DNA from: an uncultured bacterium | GTDB taxonomy: Bacteria; Cyanobacteriota; Vampirovibrionia; Gastranaerophilales; Gastranaerophilaceae | Reading direction: 5' to 3' | Assembly: GCA_949282195.1 (NCBI GenBank) | Contig: CASDOW010000003.1 | Coordinates: forward strand, 26,325 to 90,324 | DNA length: 64,000 nucleotides | Shown: positions 25,534 to 37,918 of the stretch, one piece after another | Layout of the letters: every line of letters begins with the position of its first letter | Position numbering within the stretch: position 1 is the stretch's first letter | Made by a program: the position numbers and the translations under genes | The notes under the pieces: generated by a model | The model's database searches: none | What the model was told of the DNA's origin: nothing | Seen by the model: only the letters and a program-made list of their open reading frames with translations

Positions 25534-27744
25534 ATGAAACACAAAAATTTTTCATGCCAAAAATTTGGCTTTTCTATGGTGGAATTAATGATATCACTTA
25601 TTGCGATTAGTTGTATCACGGCTGCTTTTACGCCGTTGATTACTAAAAAGTTTGCTACAAACATCGGCTTTGGCGGCGGCGGAGGAACTACTCCTTCAAT
25701 TAGTTCTGATTGTAGTTCAAGATATTCATCTGATTGTTTATTATGTACATCAAGCGAATGTTTGAGTTGTTCTAAAACGTGTCCAGAAGGTCAATGTCAA
25801 GATTCAACAAATTGTTCTTGTAAGGATTGTCCTGAAAGTGAATATCCTAATTGTATTAAATTTACAAATACAGCTTGTATACAATGTAAGAATGGTTATA
25901 GGTTAGTTGATAGTACTTGTATAGAGTGTCCTAACGGAAAATATTCGGATAACGGAAAAGAATGTAAGTATTGTGAAATAGGTTATTGGCCTAATGATGA
26001 TAAAACAGCTTGTGTGGAATGTCCTAAGGGGTATATTTGTAATCAAGATACACAGGTAAAATGTAGCGGTACAACAACACCAAAAATTGAAGAAAACCTT
26101 GGAGGTATTTTAGGTAAATCTCATATTTGCGCTCCATGTCCAGCAGGGTCTTATTGCGTAAATGGTATTGAAACAAAATGCCCTGAAGGAACATATTCAG
26201 AAGGTAATAAATCACAATGTTCAACATGTCCAGATAATGAACATCCAAATGAAGATCAAAGTGCTTGCACAAGTTGCCCGACAGGTTATTATTGTTCAGG
26301 CGGTCAACAAGTATCATGTAGCGAAAAATGGAGAAATTGTGCTGAATGTGATTCAACGGGCTGTACTAAATGTAAGGAAAATTTTAATTTTTCAAATGGT
26401 CAATGTGAAAGCTTATCTCCTGTTACAATGAAGGTCGGAAATCTTTATGTAACAAAATATAATATGGGCGATAGAGATGAGCTTCCTATTCCATCAACTA
26501 TTACTTTATTAAATTATAACGAAAAATGTCCTACAAATGGAAGATGCTGCTGGCAGGGGCAAACTGCAAATGGTAGCTATTGTGATGCTGAAAATGGTGG
26601 ATATAGCGGTTGTAAAAGAACGGTTTGCAATTGGGACGCAGCAAGAGAAGTTTGTGCCAGACTTGATTTAGACGGATTTAACTGGAGGTTACCCGCATAT
26701 TCTGAAATGAGCAGTTGGTATTCATATTCTGCTCTTATGTCTGCAAACGGGTTACAGTTGTGTAATGGTTACGATGGAAGTTCTAAAAATTGGTCACGTT
26801 GCTATCCACAATACAGCAACTGCGGAAATTATGTAAATTATTCTTATATAGGATCATTAGCATGTTATCCAAGTTACTTGTGGACAAGAAACTATTATAA
26901 CAGCGATAACGCATACTACTACTATTTAAGTGGTTCAAATGGTTATTGGAGTTATGCATCAACATACAAAAGATATGCTGCTTCTGTTCGTTGTGTGGCT
27001 GAAGAATCAAATACTTGTCCTGCAGGCACATATAAAAGCAATAATGATTGTCTTGATTGTTCTAATAAATACCCAAACTGCAGTCTTTGTGATGATCAAT
27101 TGTGTCATTTATGTCAAACTGGATATGAATTCCATAGAGGAACAGGTAAATGTGTTAAATCACTAGAAAATGCTCTTCCTGTAGATAATTTTTATGTAAC
27201 AAAATATAACATGGGTGATAATGGTCTACCAATACCTTCAACTGTTACAATACTTCCAATTAACGGTACTTGTACATCAATTAGATGTTGTTGGCAGGGT
27301 CAAACTGCAAATGGTAGCTATTGTGACGCATTTTATAATGGGTATAGCGGATGTAATAGAACAGTGTGCAATTTTGAAGCAGCAAAAGAAATATGTAATC
27401 AATACACAGGTGGTAATAAAACTTGGAGACTGCCTAAATACTCCGAAATGAGCAGTTGGTATCAAACGTATTCATCTAATTATGCGGATATATTTGGATT
27501 GCAATTATGCAATGGCTACGATGAAAAAAGTTATAATTGGCCCAGGTGCTATCCCAAATACGGTTCTTGCAAAGGAACCTACTCAGATGCGTGTTACTCC
27601 AGTTATATATGGACACAAAATACATCTAATATTAATAGCTCATACTATTACTATTTGAGCGGATCTAACGGATATTGGAATTATGCAATCACTTACAATC
27701 TTGAAGCTTTTTCTGTTCGCTGTATAACCGATAGAGTTGATTAG
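25534..27744 (+). CDS. Cysteine-rich surface protein with prepilin-like N-terminus
   Basis: 736 residues. The N-terminus is a type IV prepilin signal: cleavage after Gly12 would leave FSMVEL (Glu at mature +5) and a hydrophobic helix to about residue 38. A Gly-rich linker is followed by about 240 residues of cysteine-rich repeats of the type CPAGSYCVNG and CPTGYYCSGG, resembling GCC2/GCC3 or growth-factor-receptor-like modules of eukaryotic surface proteins. Then come two copies of a ~190-residue domain (about 299-490 and 551-736). Each has YVTKYNMGD, CCWQGQTANGSYC, WRLP..SEMSSWY, LQLCNGYD, YYYYLSGSNGYW and SVRC(V/I), reminiscent of Fib_succ_major/DUF1566 domains. Likely a disulfide-rich pseudopilin or surface adhesin. 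Ligand unknown. Preceded by TTGGGGA and controlled by the divergent XRE gene. Confidence 0.8.
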   Translation: MKHKNFSCQKFGFSMVELMISLIAISCITAAFTPLITKKFATNIGFGGGGGTTPSISSDCSSRYSSDCLLCTSSECLSCSKTCPEGQCQDSTNCSCKDCPESEYPNCIKFTNTACIQCKNGYRLVDSTCIECPNGKYSDNGKECKYCEIGYWPNDDKTACVECPKGYICNQDTQVKCSGTTTPKIEENLGGILGKSHICAPCPAGSYCVNGIETKCPEGTYSEGNKSQCSTCPDNEHPNEDQSACTSCPTGYYCSGGQQVSCSEKWRNCAECDSTGCTKCKENFNFSNGQCESLSPVTMKVGNLYVTKYNMGDRDELPIPSTITLLNYNEKCPTNGRCCWQGQTANGSYCDAENGGYSGCKRTVCNWDAAREVCARLDLDGFNWRLPAYSEMSSWYSYSALMSANGLQLCNGYDGSSKNWSRCYPQYSNCGNYVNYSYIGSLACYPSYLWTRNYYNSDNAYYYYLSGSNGYWSYASTYKRYAASVRCVAEESNTCPAGTYKSNNDCLDCSNKYPNCSLCDDQLCHLCQTGYEFHRGTGKCVKSLENALPVDNFYVTKYNMGDNGLPIPSTVTILPINGTCTSIRCCWQGQTANGSYCDAFYNGYSGCNRTVCNFEAAKEICNQYTGGNKTWRLPKYSEMSSWYQTYSSNYADIFGLQLCNGYDEKSYNWPRCYPKYGSCKGTYSDACYSSYIWTQNTSNINSSYYYYLSGSNGYWNYAITYNLEAFSVRCITDRVD

Positions 27745-27775
27745 ATTTATGTTATTTTTTGTGTTTTGATATCTT

Positions 27776-27801
27776 AAGGGGGCAATTGCTCCCTTTTTTT
27801 T
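27776..27801 (+). terminator. Terminator of the surface-protein gene
   Basis: Stem AAGGGGGC with GCTCCCTT (one G-T pair) and AATT loop, followed by eight or more T. Located 32 bp after the stop. Confidence 0.8.
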
Positions 27802-27802
27802 A

Positions 27803-27834
27803 CACAAAAAAAGTCCGCATTTAGTCGGACTTTT
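27803..27834 (-). terminator. lepA terminator
   Basis: A 9-bp stem AAAAGTCCG/CGGACTTTT with 8-base loop; the A run on the left is a T run on the minus strand. It lies 20 bp downstream of the lepA stop. Confidence 0.8.
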
Positions 27835-27854
27835 GCAACAAATAAAATATTAAT

Positions 27855-29657
27855 TTATTCCTCATTTAAAGATAATACTGCCATAAATGCTTCTTGCGGA
27901 ATTTCGACTCTGCCTACTGATTTCATACGTTTTTTGCCGCGTTTTTGTTTTTCCAATAACTTTCTTTTTCTTGAAATATCGCCGCCATAACATTTATCTA
28001 AAACAGATTTTCTTAGGGCTTTAATATTTGTTCTTGCGATAACTCTGCCGCCGATTGCCGCTTGAATTGCAACTTCAAACATTTGTCTTGGAATAATTTC
28101 TTTTAGTTTATTAGTTAATTTTTGACCGATATTATAAGCGCTATCTTTATGACAAATTACAGACAAAGCGTCAACTATCTCATTTGCAAGTAAAATATCC
28201 ATTTTAACTAAATCGGATTTTTTATAATCGCAAAATTCATAATCCAAAGAAGCATAACCGCGCGAACGAGATTTTAATTGATCATAAAAATCTGTAATAA
28301 CTTCAGACAAAGGTAATTGATATTCAAGATTTACCCTTATATCATCAATATATTGCATATTAATGAATATACCTCTTTTATCTTGACATAATTCCATTAA
28401 GGTGCCGACATAGTCGTTTGGAGTAAAAATATTAACTCTAACATAAGGCTCTTCAATATATTCCCTATATTGTGGAGCCGGAAGCTCAGCAGGGTTATCG
28501 ATTTCAACCATGGAGCCGTCTGTTTTATAGACTCTATAAATAACAGAAGGTGCCGTTGTGATTAACGATAAATCATATTCACGCTCTAAGCGCTCTTGAG
28601 CTATTTCCATATGGAGCATACCCAAAAAACCACATCTAAAACCAAAACCAAGCGCATTAGATGTTTCAGGTTCATAGGTAATTGAACTGTCTGACAATTT
28701 TAATTTTTCTAAAGCTTCTTTTAATTCTTGATAATCTTCATTATTTACAGGATACAAGCCCGAAAAAACCATTGGTTTTGCTTCTTTGTAACCTTCAAGA
28801 GGTTCAATTGCAGAATTTTCAACATGCGTTATAGTATCACCTACAAAGCGCGTTATTTCTTTTATTGAACCTGCAAAATACCCAACTTCGCCTGTTTTTA
28901 ATTCATTGACTTGATTTCTGTGAGGATTTAAAAAACCAAGCTCAATAACTTCAAATTCCCTGCCTGTTGCCATGAATTTAATTTTGTCGCCAAGCTTAAT
29001 TGATCCGTCTACGACTTTAAAAAAGCAAATTGTCCCTAAATAAGCGTCATATGCACTATCAAAAACCAAAGCTCTTAAAGGTTTATCGGATGTATCAATT
29101 GGGGCAGGAACATATTTAACAATTGCCTCTAAAACTTCATCTATTCCTTGTCCTGTTTTTGCGCTAACAGGAATTGCCATTGAAGCATCAATTCCTAAAA
29201 CGTCTTCAATTTCTCTTTTAACTCTTTCAACATCAGCAGAAGGTAAATCAATTTTATTAATTATCGGAATAATTTCAAGATTTTGTTCCATTGCAAGATA
29301 AACATTTGCCAATGTTTGAGCTTCAACACCTTGAGTTGCGTCAACAATCAAAAGCGCACCTTCGCAAGCTGCCAAAGAACGAGATACTTCATAGGAAAAA
29401 TCAACGTGCCCAGGGGTATCGATTAAATTTAATATGTATTCTTTGCCGTCTTTTGATTTATAATTCATTTTTGCGGCATTAAGCTTAATCGTTATACCTC
29501 TTTCGCGCTCAATATCCATGGTGTCAAGCAATTGATCTTGCATTTCTCTTTTTGAAATAGTATTTGTTGCTTCTAAAAGCCTGTCGGCAAGTGTGGATTT
29601 TCCATGGTCAATATGAGCTATTATGCTAAAATTTCTAATATTATCAAGTTTTTTCAT
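27855..29657 (-). CDS. lepA: Elongation factor 4 (back-translocase LepA)
   Basis: 600-residue ribosome-dependent GTPase thought to rescue stalled or mistranslocated ribosomes. G motifs: [17 protein letters not shown] (G1), RERGITI (G2), DTPGHVDF (G3), NKIDLPSA (G4) and SAKTG (G5). EF-G-like domains and the LepA-specific C-terminal domain ([20 protein letters not shown], then [20 protein letters not shown]) follow. Length is standard. Confidence 0.98.
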   Translation of the reverse strand: MKKLDNIRNFSIIAHIDHGKSTLADRLLEATNTISKREMQDQLLDTMDIERERGITIKLNAAKMNYKSKDGKEYILNLIDTPGHVDFSYEVSRSLAACEGALLIVDATQGVEAQTLANVYLAMEQNLEIIPIINKIDLPSADVERVKREIEDVLGIDASMAIPVSAKTGQGIDEVLEAIVKYVPAPIDTSDKPLRALVFDSAYDAYLGTICFFKVVDGSIKLGDKIKFMATGREFEVIELGFLNPHRNQVNELKTGEVGYFAGSIKEITRFVGDTITHVENSAIEPLEGYKEAKPMVFSGLYPVNNEDYQELKEALEKLKLSDSSITYEPETSNALGFGFRCGFLGMLHMEIAQERLEREYDLSLITTAPSVIYRVYKTDGSMVEIDNPAELPAPQYREYIEEPYVRVNIFTPNDYVGTLMELCQDKRGIFINMQYIDDIRVNLEYQLPLSEVITDFYDQLKSRSRGYASLDYEFCDYKKSDLVKMDILLANEIVDALSVICHKDSAYNIGQKLTNKLKEIIPRQMFEVAIQAAIGGRVIARTNIKALRKSVLDKCYGGDISRKRKLLEKQKRGKKRMKSVGRVEIPQEAFMAVLSLNEE

Positions 29658-29706
29658 AGTTTTTATTATACAATAAACATAAGTTAATAAAAATATTTTT
29701 TTATGC

Positions 29707-29735
29707 TTGAAAATTATTTTTGAGCACCGTAAAAT
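29707..29735 (+). promoter_or_regulatory. rpmE promoter
   Basis: TTGAAA (29707-29712), a 17-bp spacer and TAAAAT (29730-29735), placing the transcript start about 30 bases before the rpmE ATG. An overlapping alternative, TTGAGC with TATAAG, lies just downstream. Confidence 0.55.
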
Positions 29736-29772
29736 AATTAATATAAGATATTATCACTAAAAGGGAAGAACA

Positions 29773-29973
29773 ATGAAAAAAGGTATTCACCCAGATTACA
29801 AAAAAACAACTATAAAATGTGTATGCGGAAACGAAATCGAAACCGGTTCTGTTGAAGAAAACATCACAGTTGAAATTTGTAACGCTTGTCATCCTTTCTA
29901 TACAGGAAATCAAAAAATTCTTGACTCTGAAGGTAGAGTTGAAAGATTTAAAAAACGTTACGAAAAAAAATAG
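29773..29973 (+). CDS. rpmE: 50S ribosomal protein L31 (zinc-binding form)
   Basis: 66 residues: MKKGIHPDY start, zinc ligands Cys16, Cys18, Cys36 and Cys39 (CVCGN and [10 protein letters not shown]), and the [10 protein letters not shown] end. This is the zinc-containing (C+) type; the C- paralogue used under zinc starvation is not in the window. AAGGGAAG precedes the ATG. Confidence 0.97.
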   Translation: MKKGIHPDYKKTTIKCVCGNEIETGSVEENITVEICNACHPFYTGNQKILDSEGRVERFKKRYEKK

Positions 29974-29986
29974 TTGCAAAATTAAA

Positions 29987-30014
29987 TTTGGCTGGCTAAT
30001 TACCAGCCAAAAAT
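29987..30014 (+). terminator. Hairpin after rpmE
   Basis: Perfect 9-bp stem TTTGGCTGG/CCAGCCAAA with 7-base loop. The following tract AATTTATAT is T-poor, so it may be a leaky terminator before thyX. Confidence 0.55.
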
Positions 30015-30056
30015 TTATATAAATCTTTTGTTTGAATTAGCTTGTGGGAGTAAATT

Positions 30057-30752
30057 ATGCCAAAAAAACAACTTGAAGTTTCACTAATTTCTATACCTGA
30101 CAATTTATTGGATGTAATTTACACCGCATGTAGAACTTGCTATAGTCCTGACGGCGCTGTTGATATATACGAAAATATAACAACAGATGAAGAAAAAAAA
30201 TTAGCATTAATTAAAAAAGTTATTTCATCAGGACATTACTCTACAATTGAACATATTCAGGTTACTTTTGCAATAAACAATATTTCAAGAGCGGCAACTC
30301 ATCAATTAGTTCGCCATAGACATGCAAGCTTCTCTCAAAAATCTCAAAGATATGTCAAAGAGAAAGGCGAATTTGATTTTATTGTACCTCCTGCAATTGA
30401 GGCAAAAAAAGATTTGTACGATAAATTTTTAACTCATATGAATTTAACATCAATGCTTTATGAAGAGTTTTTGCAAAGCGGCATAAAAAGCGAAGATGCA
30501 AGAGCAATTTTACCAAACGCAACAACAAGCTCAATGGTTGTGAGCTTAAATTTAAGAGAGCTGATACATCTTGCTAATTTAAGACTTTGCACCAGAGCGC
30601 AACTTGAAATTAGGCTTGCGGTTAAAAGAATGTGTGCGCTTGTTGAAGAAAAAGAGCCTTGGCTTAAAGAACATCTTGTTCCAAAATGCGAAAGATTAGG
30701 CTATTGCGACGAAGAAAAATCATGTGGAAGGATGAAAACTAAAAATGGATAA
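30057..30752 (+). CDS. thyX: Flavin-dependent thymidylate synthase
   Basis: Makes dTMP from dUMP using methylene-tetrahydrofolate and FADH2 from NADPH; independent of ThyA. The 231 residues carry the ThyX signature as [14 protein letters not shown] (about 84-97), [12 protein letters not shown] before it, and [21 protein letters not shown] as the C-terminal FAD/dUMP site. GGGAG precedes the ATG. It overlaps prfA by 8 bp. Confidence 0.95.
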   Translation: MPKKQLEVSLISIPDNLLDVIYTACRTCYSPDGAVDIYENITTDEEKKLALIKKVISSGHYSTIEHIQVTFAINNISRAATHQLVRHRHASFSQKSQRYVKEKGEFDFIVPPAIEAKKDLYDKFLTHMNLTSMLYEEFLQSGIKSEDARAILPNATTSSMVVSLNLRELIHLANLRLCTRAQLEIRLAVKRMCALVEEKEPWLKEHLVPKCERLGYCDEEKSCGRMKTKNG

Positions 30753-31836
30753 TTCAATGTTTGAAAAAGTTGAAAAAATTGAAAAAAGATACCAAGAGCT
30801 TGGTGTCACTTTGTCAAAACCTGAAATTATCCAAGATTATGAAAAATTCCGTGATTTATCCAAACAAAGAAAAACCATGGAAGAAACCGTAAATATTTAT
30901 TATCAATATAAAGAGGCGGTTGAAGCTATCAAAGAAGCCAAGGAAATGCTCCATGGTGAAAAAGATTCTTCCATGAGGGAATTTTTAAACAACGAAATAT
31001 CTTCAAATGAAAATAAAATCACAGAGTTTGAACATCGCTTAAAAGTTTTATTACTTCCAAAAGATCCAATGGATGAAAAAGATATCATGCTTGAAATCAG
31101 AGGCTCAGCAGGCGGAGATGAAGCTAACATTTTTGCAGGCGACTTAATGAGAATGTATCTTAGATATGCTCAAGCAAAAGGTTGGCAGACAAAAATTTTA
31201 TCGATAAATGAATGTGAAGCCGGCGGTGTTTCCGAAGTAGTTATTTCCGTTAAAGGCGGCGATGACATATATTCAAGGCTAAAATACGAATCAGGGGTTC
31301 ACAGAGTTCAAAGGGTTCCTCAAACAGAATCTCAAGGCAGAGTTCATACGTCTACTGCCACTGTTGCGGTTATGCCAGAAGTTGATGATGTTGAAATCGA
31401 ACTTAACATGAACGATATTGAAATCACAACTGCTCGTTCAGGCGGCGCAGGTGGTCAAAACGTAAATAAAGTTGAAACTGCGGCCAGAGTTTTCCATAAA
31501 CCTACTGGTATAATGATTTTCTGTACTGAAGAACGTTCTCAACTTCAAAATAAAGAAAGAGCTTTACAAATTTTAAAAGCAAAACTTTACGACATAGAAG
31601 TTCAAAAACAAATGCAAGAAGTTACCGACTTAAGACGTTCACAAGTCGGAACAGGCGACAGAAGCGAACGTATCAGAACATATAACTTCCCTCAAGGCAG
31701 ATTGACTGACCACAGAATTGGTCAAAATTTTGACGTTAGGGAAGTTATTGAAGGCAATTTAGACAAATTAATTGATATGTTAACTGAATATGACCAAAAA
31801 TTAAAACTAGAAAAACTAGCTGAAGTCGACGAATAA
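30745..31836 (+). CDS. prfA: Peptide chain release factor 1
   Basis: Reads UAA/UAG and triggers peptide release. 363 residues with the catalytic GGQ at about residue 236 ([14 protein letters not shown]), [20 protein letters not shown] before it, and the RF1-type ending [20 protein letters not shown]. There is no RF2-type programmed frameshift. The start overlaps the thyX end; a second ATG four codons on is also possible. The usual partner prmC is absent here. Confidence 0.96.
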   Translation: MDNSMFEKVEKIEKRYQELGVTLSKPEIIQDYEKFRDLSKQRKTMEETVNIYYQYKEAVEAIKEAKEMLHGEKDSSMREFLNNEISSNENKITEFEHRLKVLLLPKDPMDEKDIMLEIRGSAGGDEANIFAGDLMRMYLRYAQAKGWQTKILSINECEAGGVSEVVISVKGGDDIYSRLKYESGVHRVQRVPQTESQGRVHTSTATVAVMPEVDDVEIELNMNDIEITTARSGGAGGQNVNKVETAARVFHKPTGIMIFCTEERSQLQNKERALQILKAKLYDIEVQKQMQEVTDLRRSQVGTGDRSERIRTYNFPQGRLTDHRIGQNFDVREVIEGNLDKLIDMLTEYDQKLKLEKLAEVDE

Positions 31837-31866
31837 AATTCATTTTATAAAAAATTAATTTTTACC

Positions 31867-34800
31867 CTATATTGAGAATATATCTTTAATATCTTGATAT
31901 GTAAGAGATTTAACAATATTTCTATCGATTGAAATTACGCTATCAACCAATGAGCGCTTTTTAGACTTCAGCGCTTGGATTTTTTCTTCAACAGTGTTTT
32001 TAGTAATTAAGCGATAAACAAATACTTTCTTCGTTTGCCCGATACGATAGGCTCTATCGGTTGCTTGGTCTTCAACGGCAGGATTCCACCATGGGTCATA
32101 ATGTATAACATAATCTGCCCCTGTAAGATTTAAGCCGGTACCACCCGCTTTTAGAGAAACAAGCATAATAGGTATTGTAGGATCATCGTTAAATCTTTCA
32201 ACAACAGCTTGACGGTCTTTTGTTTTGCCTGATAAATATTCGTGTTTAATACCTTTCTTTTCAAGCCATTCTTGAATTATATCCAACATTCCGACAAATT
32301 GAGAGAATAAAAGTATTCTGTGTTTTTCTGAAATTATTTCTTCTAACATTGATTGAAGTTGTTCAAATTTACCAGAATCATTAATTCCTAATTTACCTTC
32401 TTTGTCATACAAACGAGGGTGGCAGCAAATTTGTCTTAAGCGTAATAACGCAGAGAAAATTGACATTCTTGATTTTTCAAGTCCAACTGTTTCAATTGAT
32501 TTAAATAATTCCTCTTTAGTTGAATCAAGAACTTGTAAATATAAATCTTTTTGCTCGGGCGTAAGTTCGCAATATGCAACAGATTCAATTTTATCGGGTA
32601 AATCTTTTGCAACATCTCTTTTCATACGCCTTAAAATAAACGGATAAATTTGTGATTTAAGGCGTTTTTGAACTTCTGTATCTTCATTTTCAACAATAGG
32701 TGTAACAAATCTATGTGTAAATTCATTTGAATCAAATAAAAAGCCGGGCATAAGAAAATCAAAAACAGACCACAATTCTTCAAGTTTATTTTCGATAGGC
32801 GTACCGGAGAGCGCTAATCTATGTTTTGAATTAAGCATTTTGCAGGCTTTTGATGTTTGACTTTGAGAATTTTTAATATTTTGAGATTCATCTAAAATTA
32901 CATATCTGAATGTTTGTTTTTTTAATTCATCAATATCACGTCTAACAAGAGCATAACTTGTTATTACAACATCATATTTAGAAATTTCGGAAAACTTTTT
33001 CTTTCGCTCAGTGCCTGAAAGAGTTACATATTTTAAATTTGGGGCAAATTTTTCGATTTCCTTTTCCCAGTTGAATACAACACTTGTCGGGCAAATAACC
33101 AAGCTTGGTTCTTTTTGGTCTTTTTCTTTAGCTTTTTGTAATAATGCTAGTGTTTGAACTGTTTTTCCAAGCCCCATATCATCAGCTAAAACACCATTTA
33201 AACCGTATTTATATAAAAACCAAAGCCAGCTAAAACCCTTTAATTGATATTCACGTAAATCAGCCTTAAGAGCCTTGGGAAGCGTTGTTGTATCGAGAGT
33301 TGAAAAAGTTGAAATTTCTTTCCAAAACTTAGAAAAAGAACGGCTCATTTTGAGATTTATGCCCATTTTTTCCATTTCAGACACAACGCCAGCGCGATAA
33401 GTCTTTACAATATATTTATCTTCATCATTTTTATAAACATCATAAGTGTTAAAAGATTTTAATAACGATAAAACATCATCAACAGGTATTGTTACTTGTC
33501 CGCCTTGAGGAATATTGTAGTATTTTGCGCCTTCATAAGTCAAATCGATTATTTTTTCAAAATCAACTTCCCTATCATCTGCTTGCCCTTTCAACTTAAT
33601 CTCAAATTTATCTGTTCCGTCTTGAGAAAAGTCTATATCAGCAATTAATTTAAGTCCCTTTTTATTTAGTTTATAGAAAGATAAGTCATCTTTTTCTATA
33701 AACTCCCAACCTTCACCTGCTTTTGAAATATAGTAGTTATAAAAATCGATTGCATATTCTTTATCAAGAGCTAAATTATTTGATTGAACAGGCGCAAACC
33801 TGCAAGCTAAAAGCATTTGATATGCGGCTTGCTCAAATTGCATATCTCTTTTTATCCAATATAATAAATCTTTTTGCGGGTCTTTAATAGTAACATAAGG
33901 GCTTTTATATTGTTTTTGATAGGGTACTCGAACGCCGTCATATTCAAATTCCAAAGAAGCCTTTAGTGACTGATCATAATCAACCCCTAATTCAACAACA
34001 CATTTTGGAGGTCGTTTTTCAAAGGTTAATTTTTCCATTTCTTCTGACATATTAACTGTCATAACTTCTTTTAATTTTGGCAATTCTTCGTACACAAATT
34101 TTCCGCCGTCAGCATCTTTAATATCTGAAAAGCTTGCCTTTGTTAAATTTTGAGGTACAACACTAACAGGTGTATCGCACTGGAAAATGACATCTTTATA
34201 TCTTCCCCATTTTAATTGACGAGAAAAATATCGAACTTCTTCAAAAGGATAAATTTCATCAATGTCGTTTCTTTTCCAGTATAAGCTCAATAAAACGTTT
34301 CCAACATAAGAAACATTTACATCTAAACACAAATTCCAAATCGAATCGCTAAAGCGAATTTTTTTATGGGTTTTTGCGTCAATTACATCATCCATTTTAG
34401 AGAGCATTCTAAAAAATTCATCAAATTTGTTTATTTGAACATCATACCAGCCTGATTTTTTATCCAGTCTTGATTGACTTAACAGCATTTTAAACATGAC
34501 AACTTCAAGCTTTTGAGAATTGTTTAATTCAAAATTTTCTTCTTCTCTTTGCCTTTGGATAATTTGTTTAAAAACAGCCTCTAAATCTCTGATAACCTTT
34601 TTGGTGTGTCTGTTCATTACGAGAATTGAAAAGAAATTTTGCCTTCTTTTTGGATTGAAATGAAAAATAAAATCTCCCATAGGATTTTCATTCATGGGCA
34701 ATTCTTCATCAGTTAAATTAGGTTCAATATCGAATTTTTCATACAAATATTCATCCCAAAAATGATTTTTTAAAGACGCAAACCCGAGAGCAACAGCATG

Positions 34801-35034
34801 TTTACACCATGGTTCATCCAAAGGACAGTTGCAAGTAGGTTTTGCGCCTGCTTTTGTAAATTTAATCCCTGTTTCATAGTAAGGCTTAAAATTACCTTTA
34901 ATTTTCGCCCTGACAATGTTTTCGTTGAATTTCAAATCTTCAACCATGCCTTTTTGAAAAGTTTCATATCCTCTACGATACGAACCGGGTTTTGAGTTAT
35001 CTTTTAAATATTTATTATTAAACGTGTACTTCAC
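31867..35034 (-). CDS. SNF2-family helicase with SWIM zinc finger
   Basis: 1055-residue DNA-dependent ATPase. An N-terminal SWIM finger (Cys68, Cys70, Cys77, His79: CNCPLDEPWCKHA) is followed by a ~500-residue region of the bacterial SNF2-associated type, then RecA-like lobes: ADDMGLGKTVQTLALL (Walker A, about 620), ILDESQ (motif II, DESQ rather than DEAH), LSGTPIENKLEELWS, VSLKAGGTGLNLTGADYVIH, and DRAYRIGQTKKVFVYRLI (motif VI). Probably remodels DNA-protein complexes in transcription or repair. Stands alone with ~120 bp of gene-free sequence upstream. Confidence 0.93.
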   Translation of the reverse strand: MKYTFNNKYLKDNSKPGSYRRGYETFQKGMVEDLKFNENIVRAKIKGNFKPYYETGIKFTKAGAKPTCNCPLDEPWCKHAVALGFASLKNHFWDEYLYEKFDIEPNLTDEELPMNENPMGDFIFHFNPKRRQNFFSILVMNRHTKKVIRDLEAVFKQIIQRQREEENFELNNSQKLEVVMFKMLLSQSRLDKKSGWYDVQINKFDEFFRMLSKMDDVIDAKTHKKIRFSDSIWNLCLDVNVSYVGNVLLSLYWKRNDIDEIYPFEEVRYFSRQLKWGRYKDVIFQCDTPVSVVPQNLTKASFSDIKDADGGKFVYEELPKLKEVMTVNMSEEMEKLTFEKRPPKCVVELGVDYDQSLKASLEFEYDGVRVPYQKQYKSPYVTIKDPQKDLLYWIKRDMQFEQAAYQMLLACRFAPVQSNNLALDKEYAIDFYNYYISKAGEGWEFIEKDDLSFYKLNKKGLKLIADIDFSQDGTDKFEIKLKGQADDREVDFEKIIDLTYEGAKYYNIPQGGQVTIPVDDVLSLLKSFNTYDVYKNDEDKYIVKTYRAGVVSEMEKMGINLKMSRSFSKFWKEISTFSTLDTTTLPKALKADLREYQLKGFSWLWFLYKYGLNGVLADDMGLGKTVQTLALLQKAKEKDQKEPSLVICPTSVVFNWEKEIEKFAPNLKYVTLSGTERKKKFSEISKYDVVITSYALVRRDIDELKKQTFRYVILDESQNIKNSQSQTSKACKMLNSKHRLALSGTPIENKLEELWSVFDFLMPGFLFDSNEFTHRFVTPIVENEDTEVQKRLKSQIYPFILRRMKRDVAKDLPDKIESVAYCELTPEQKDLYLQVLDSTKEELFKSIETVGLEKSRMSIFSALLRLRQICCHPRLYDKEGKLGINDSGKFEQLQSMLEEIISEKHRILLFSQFVGMLDIIQEWLEKKGIKHEYLSGKTKDRQAVVERFNDDPTIPIMLVSLKAGGTGLNLTGADYVIHYDPWWNPAVEDQATDRAYRIGQTKKVFVYRLITKNTVEEKIQALKSKKRSLVDSVISIDRNIVKSLTYQDIKDIFSI

Positions 35035-35158
35035 AAATTATCCGTGATAAACTACTTGCTACGTATAAATAAGCACTTAAAACTTAAAACCAAACCAGAA
35101 TATCCCATCCAGTGTCGGTAATTATAAGATATCATTAATACTTACAAAATGCAAGCGG

Positions 35159-37916
<2,758 letters not shown>

Positions 37917-37918
37917 CT

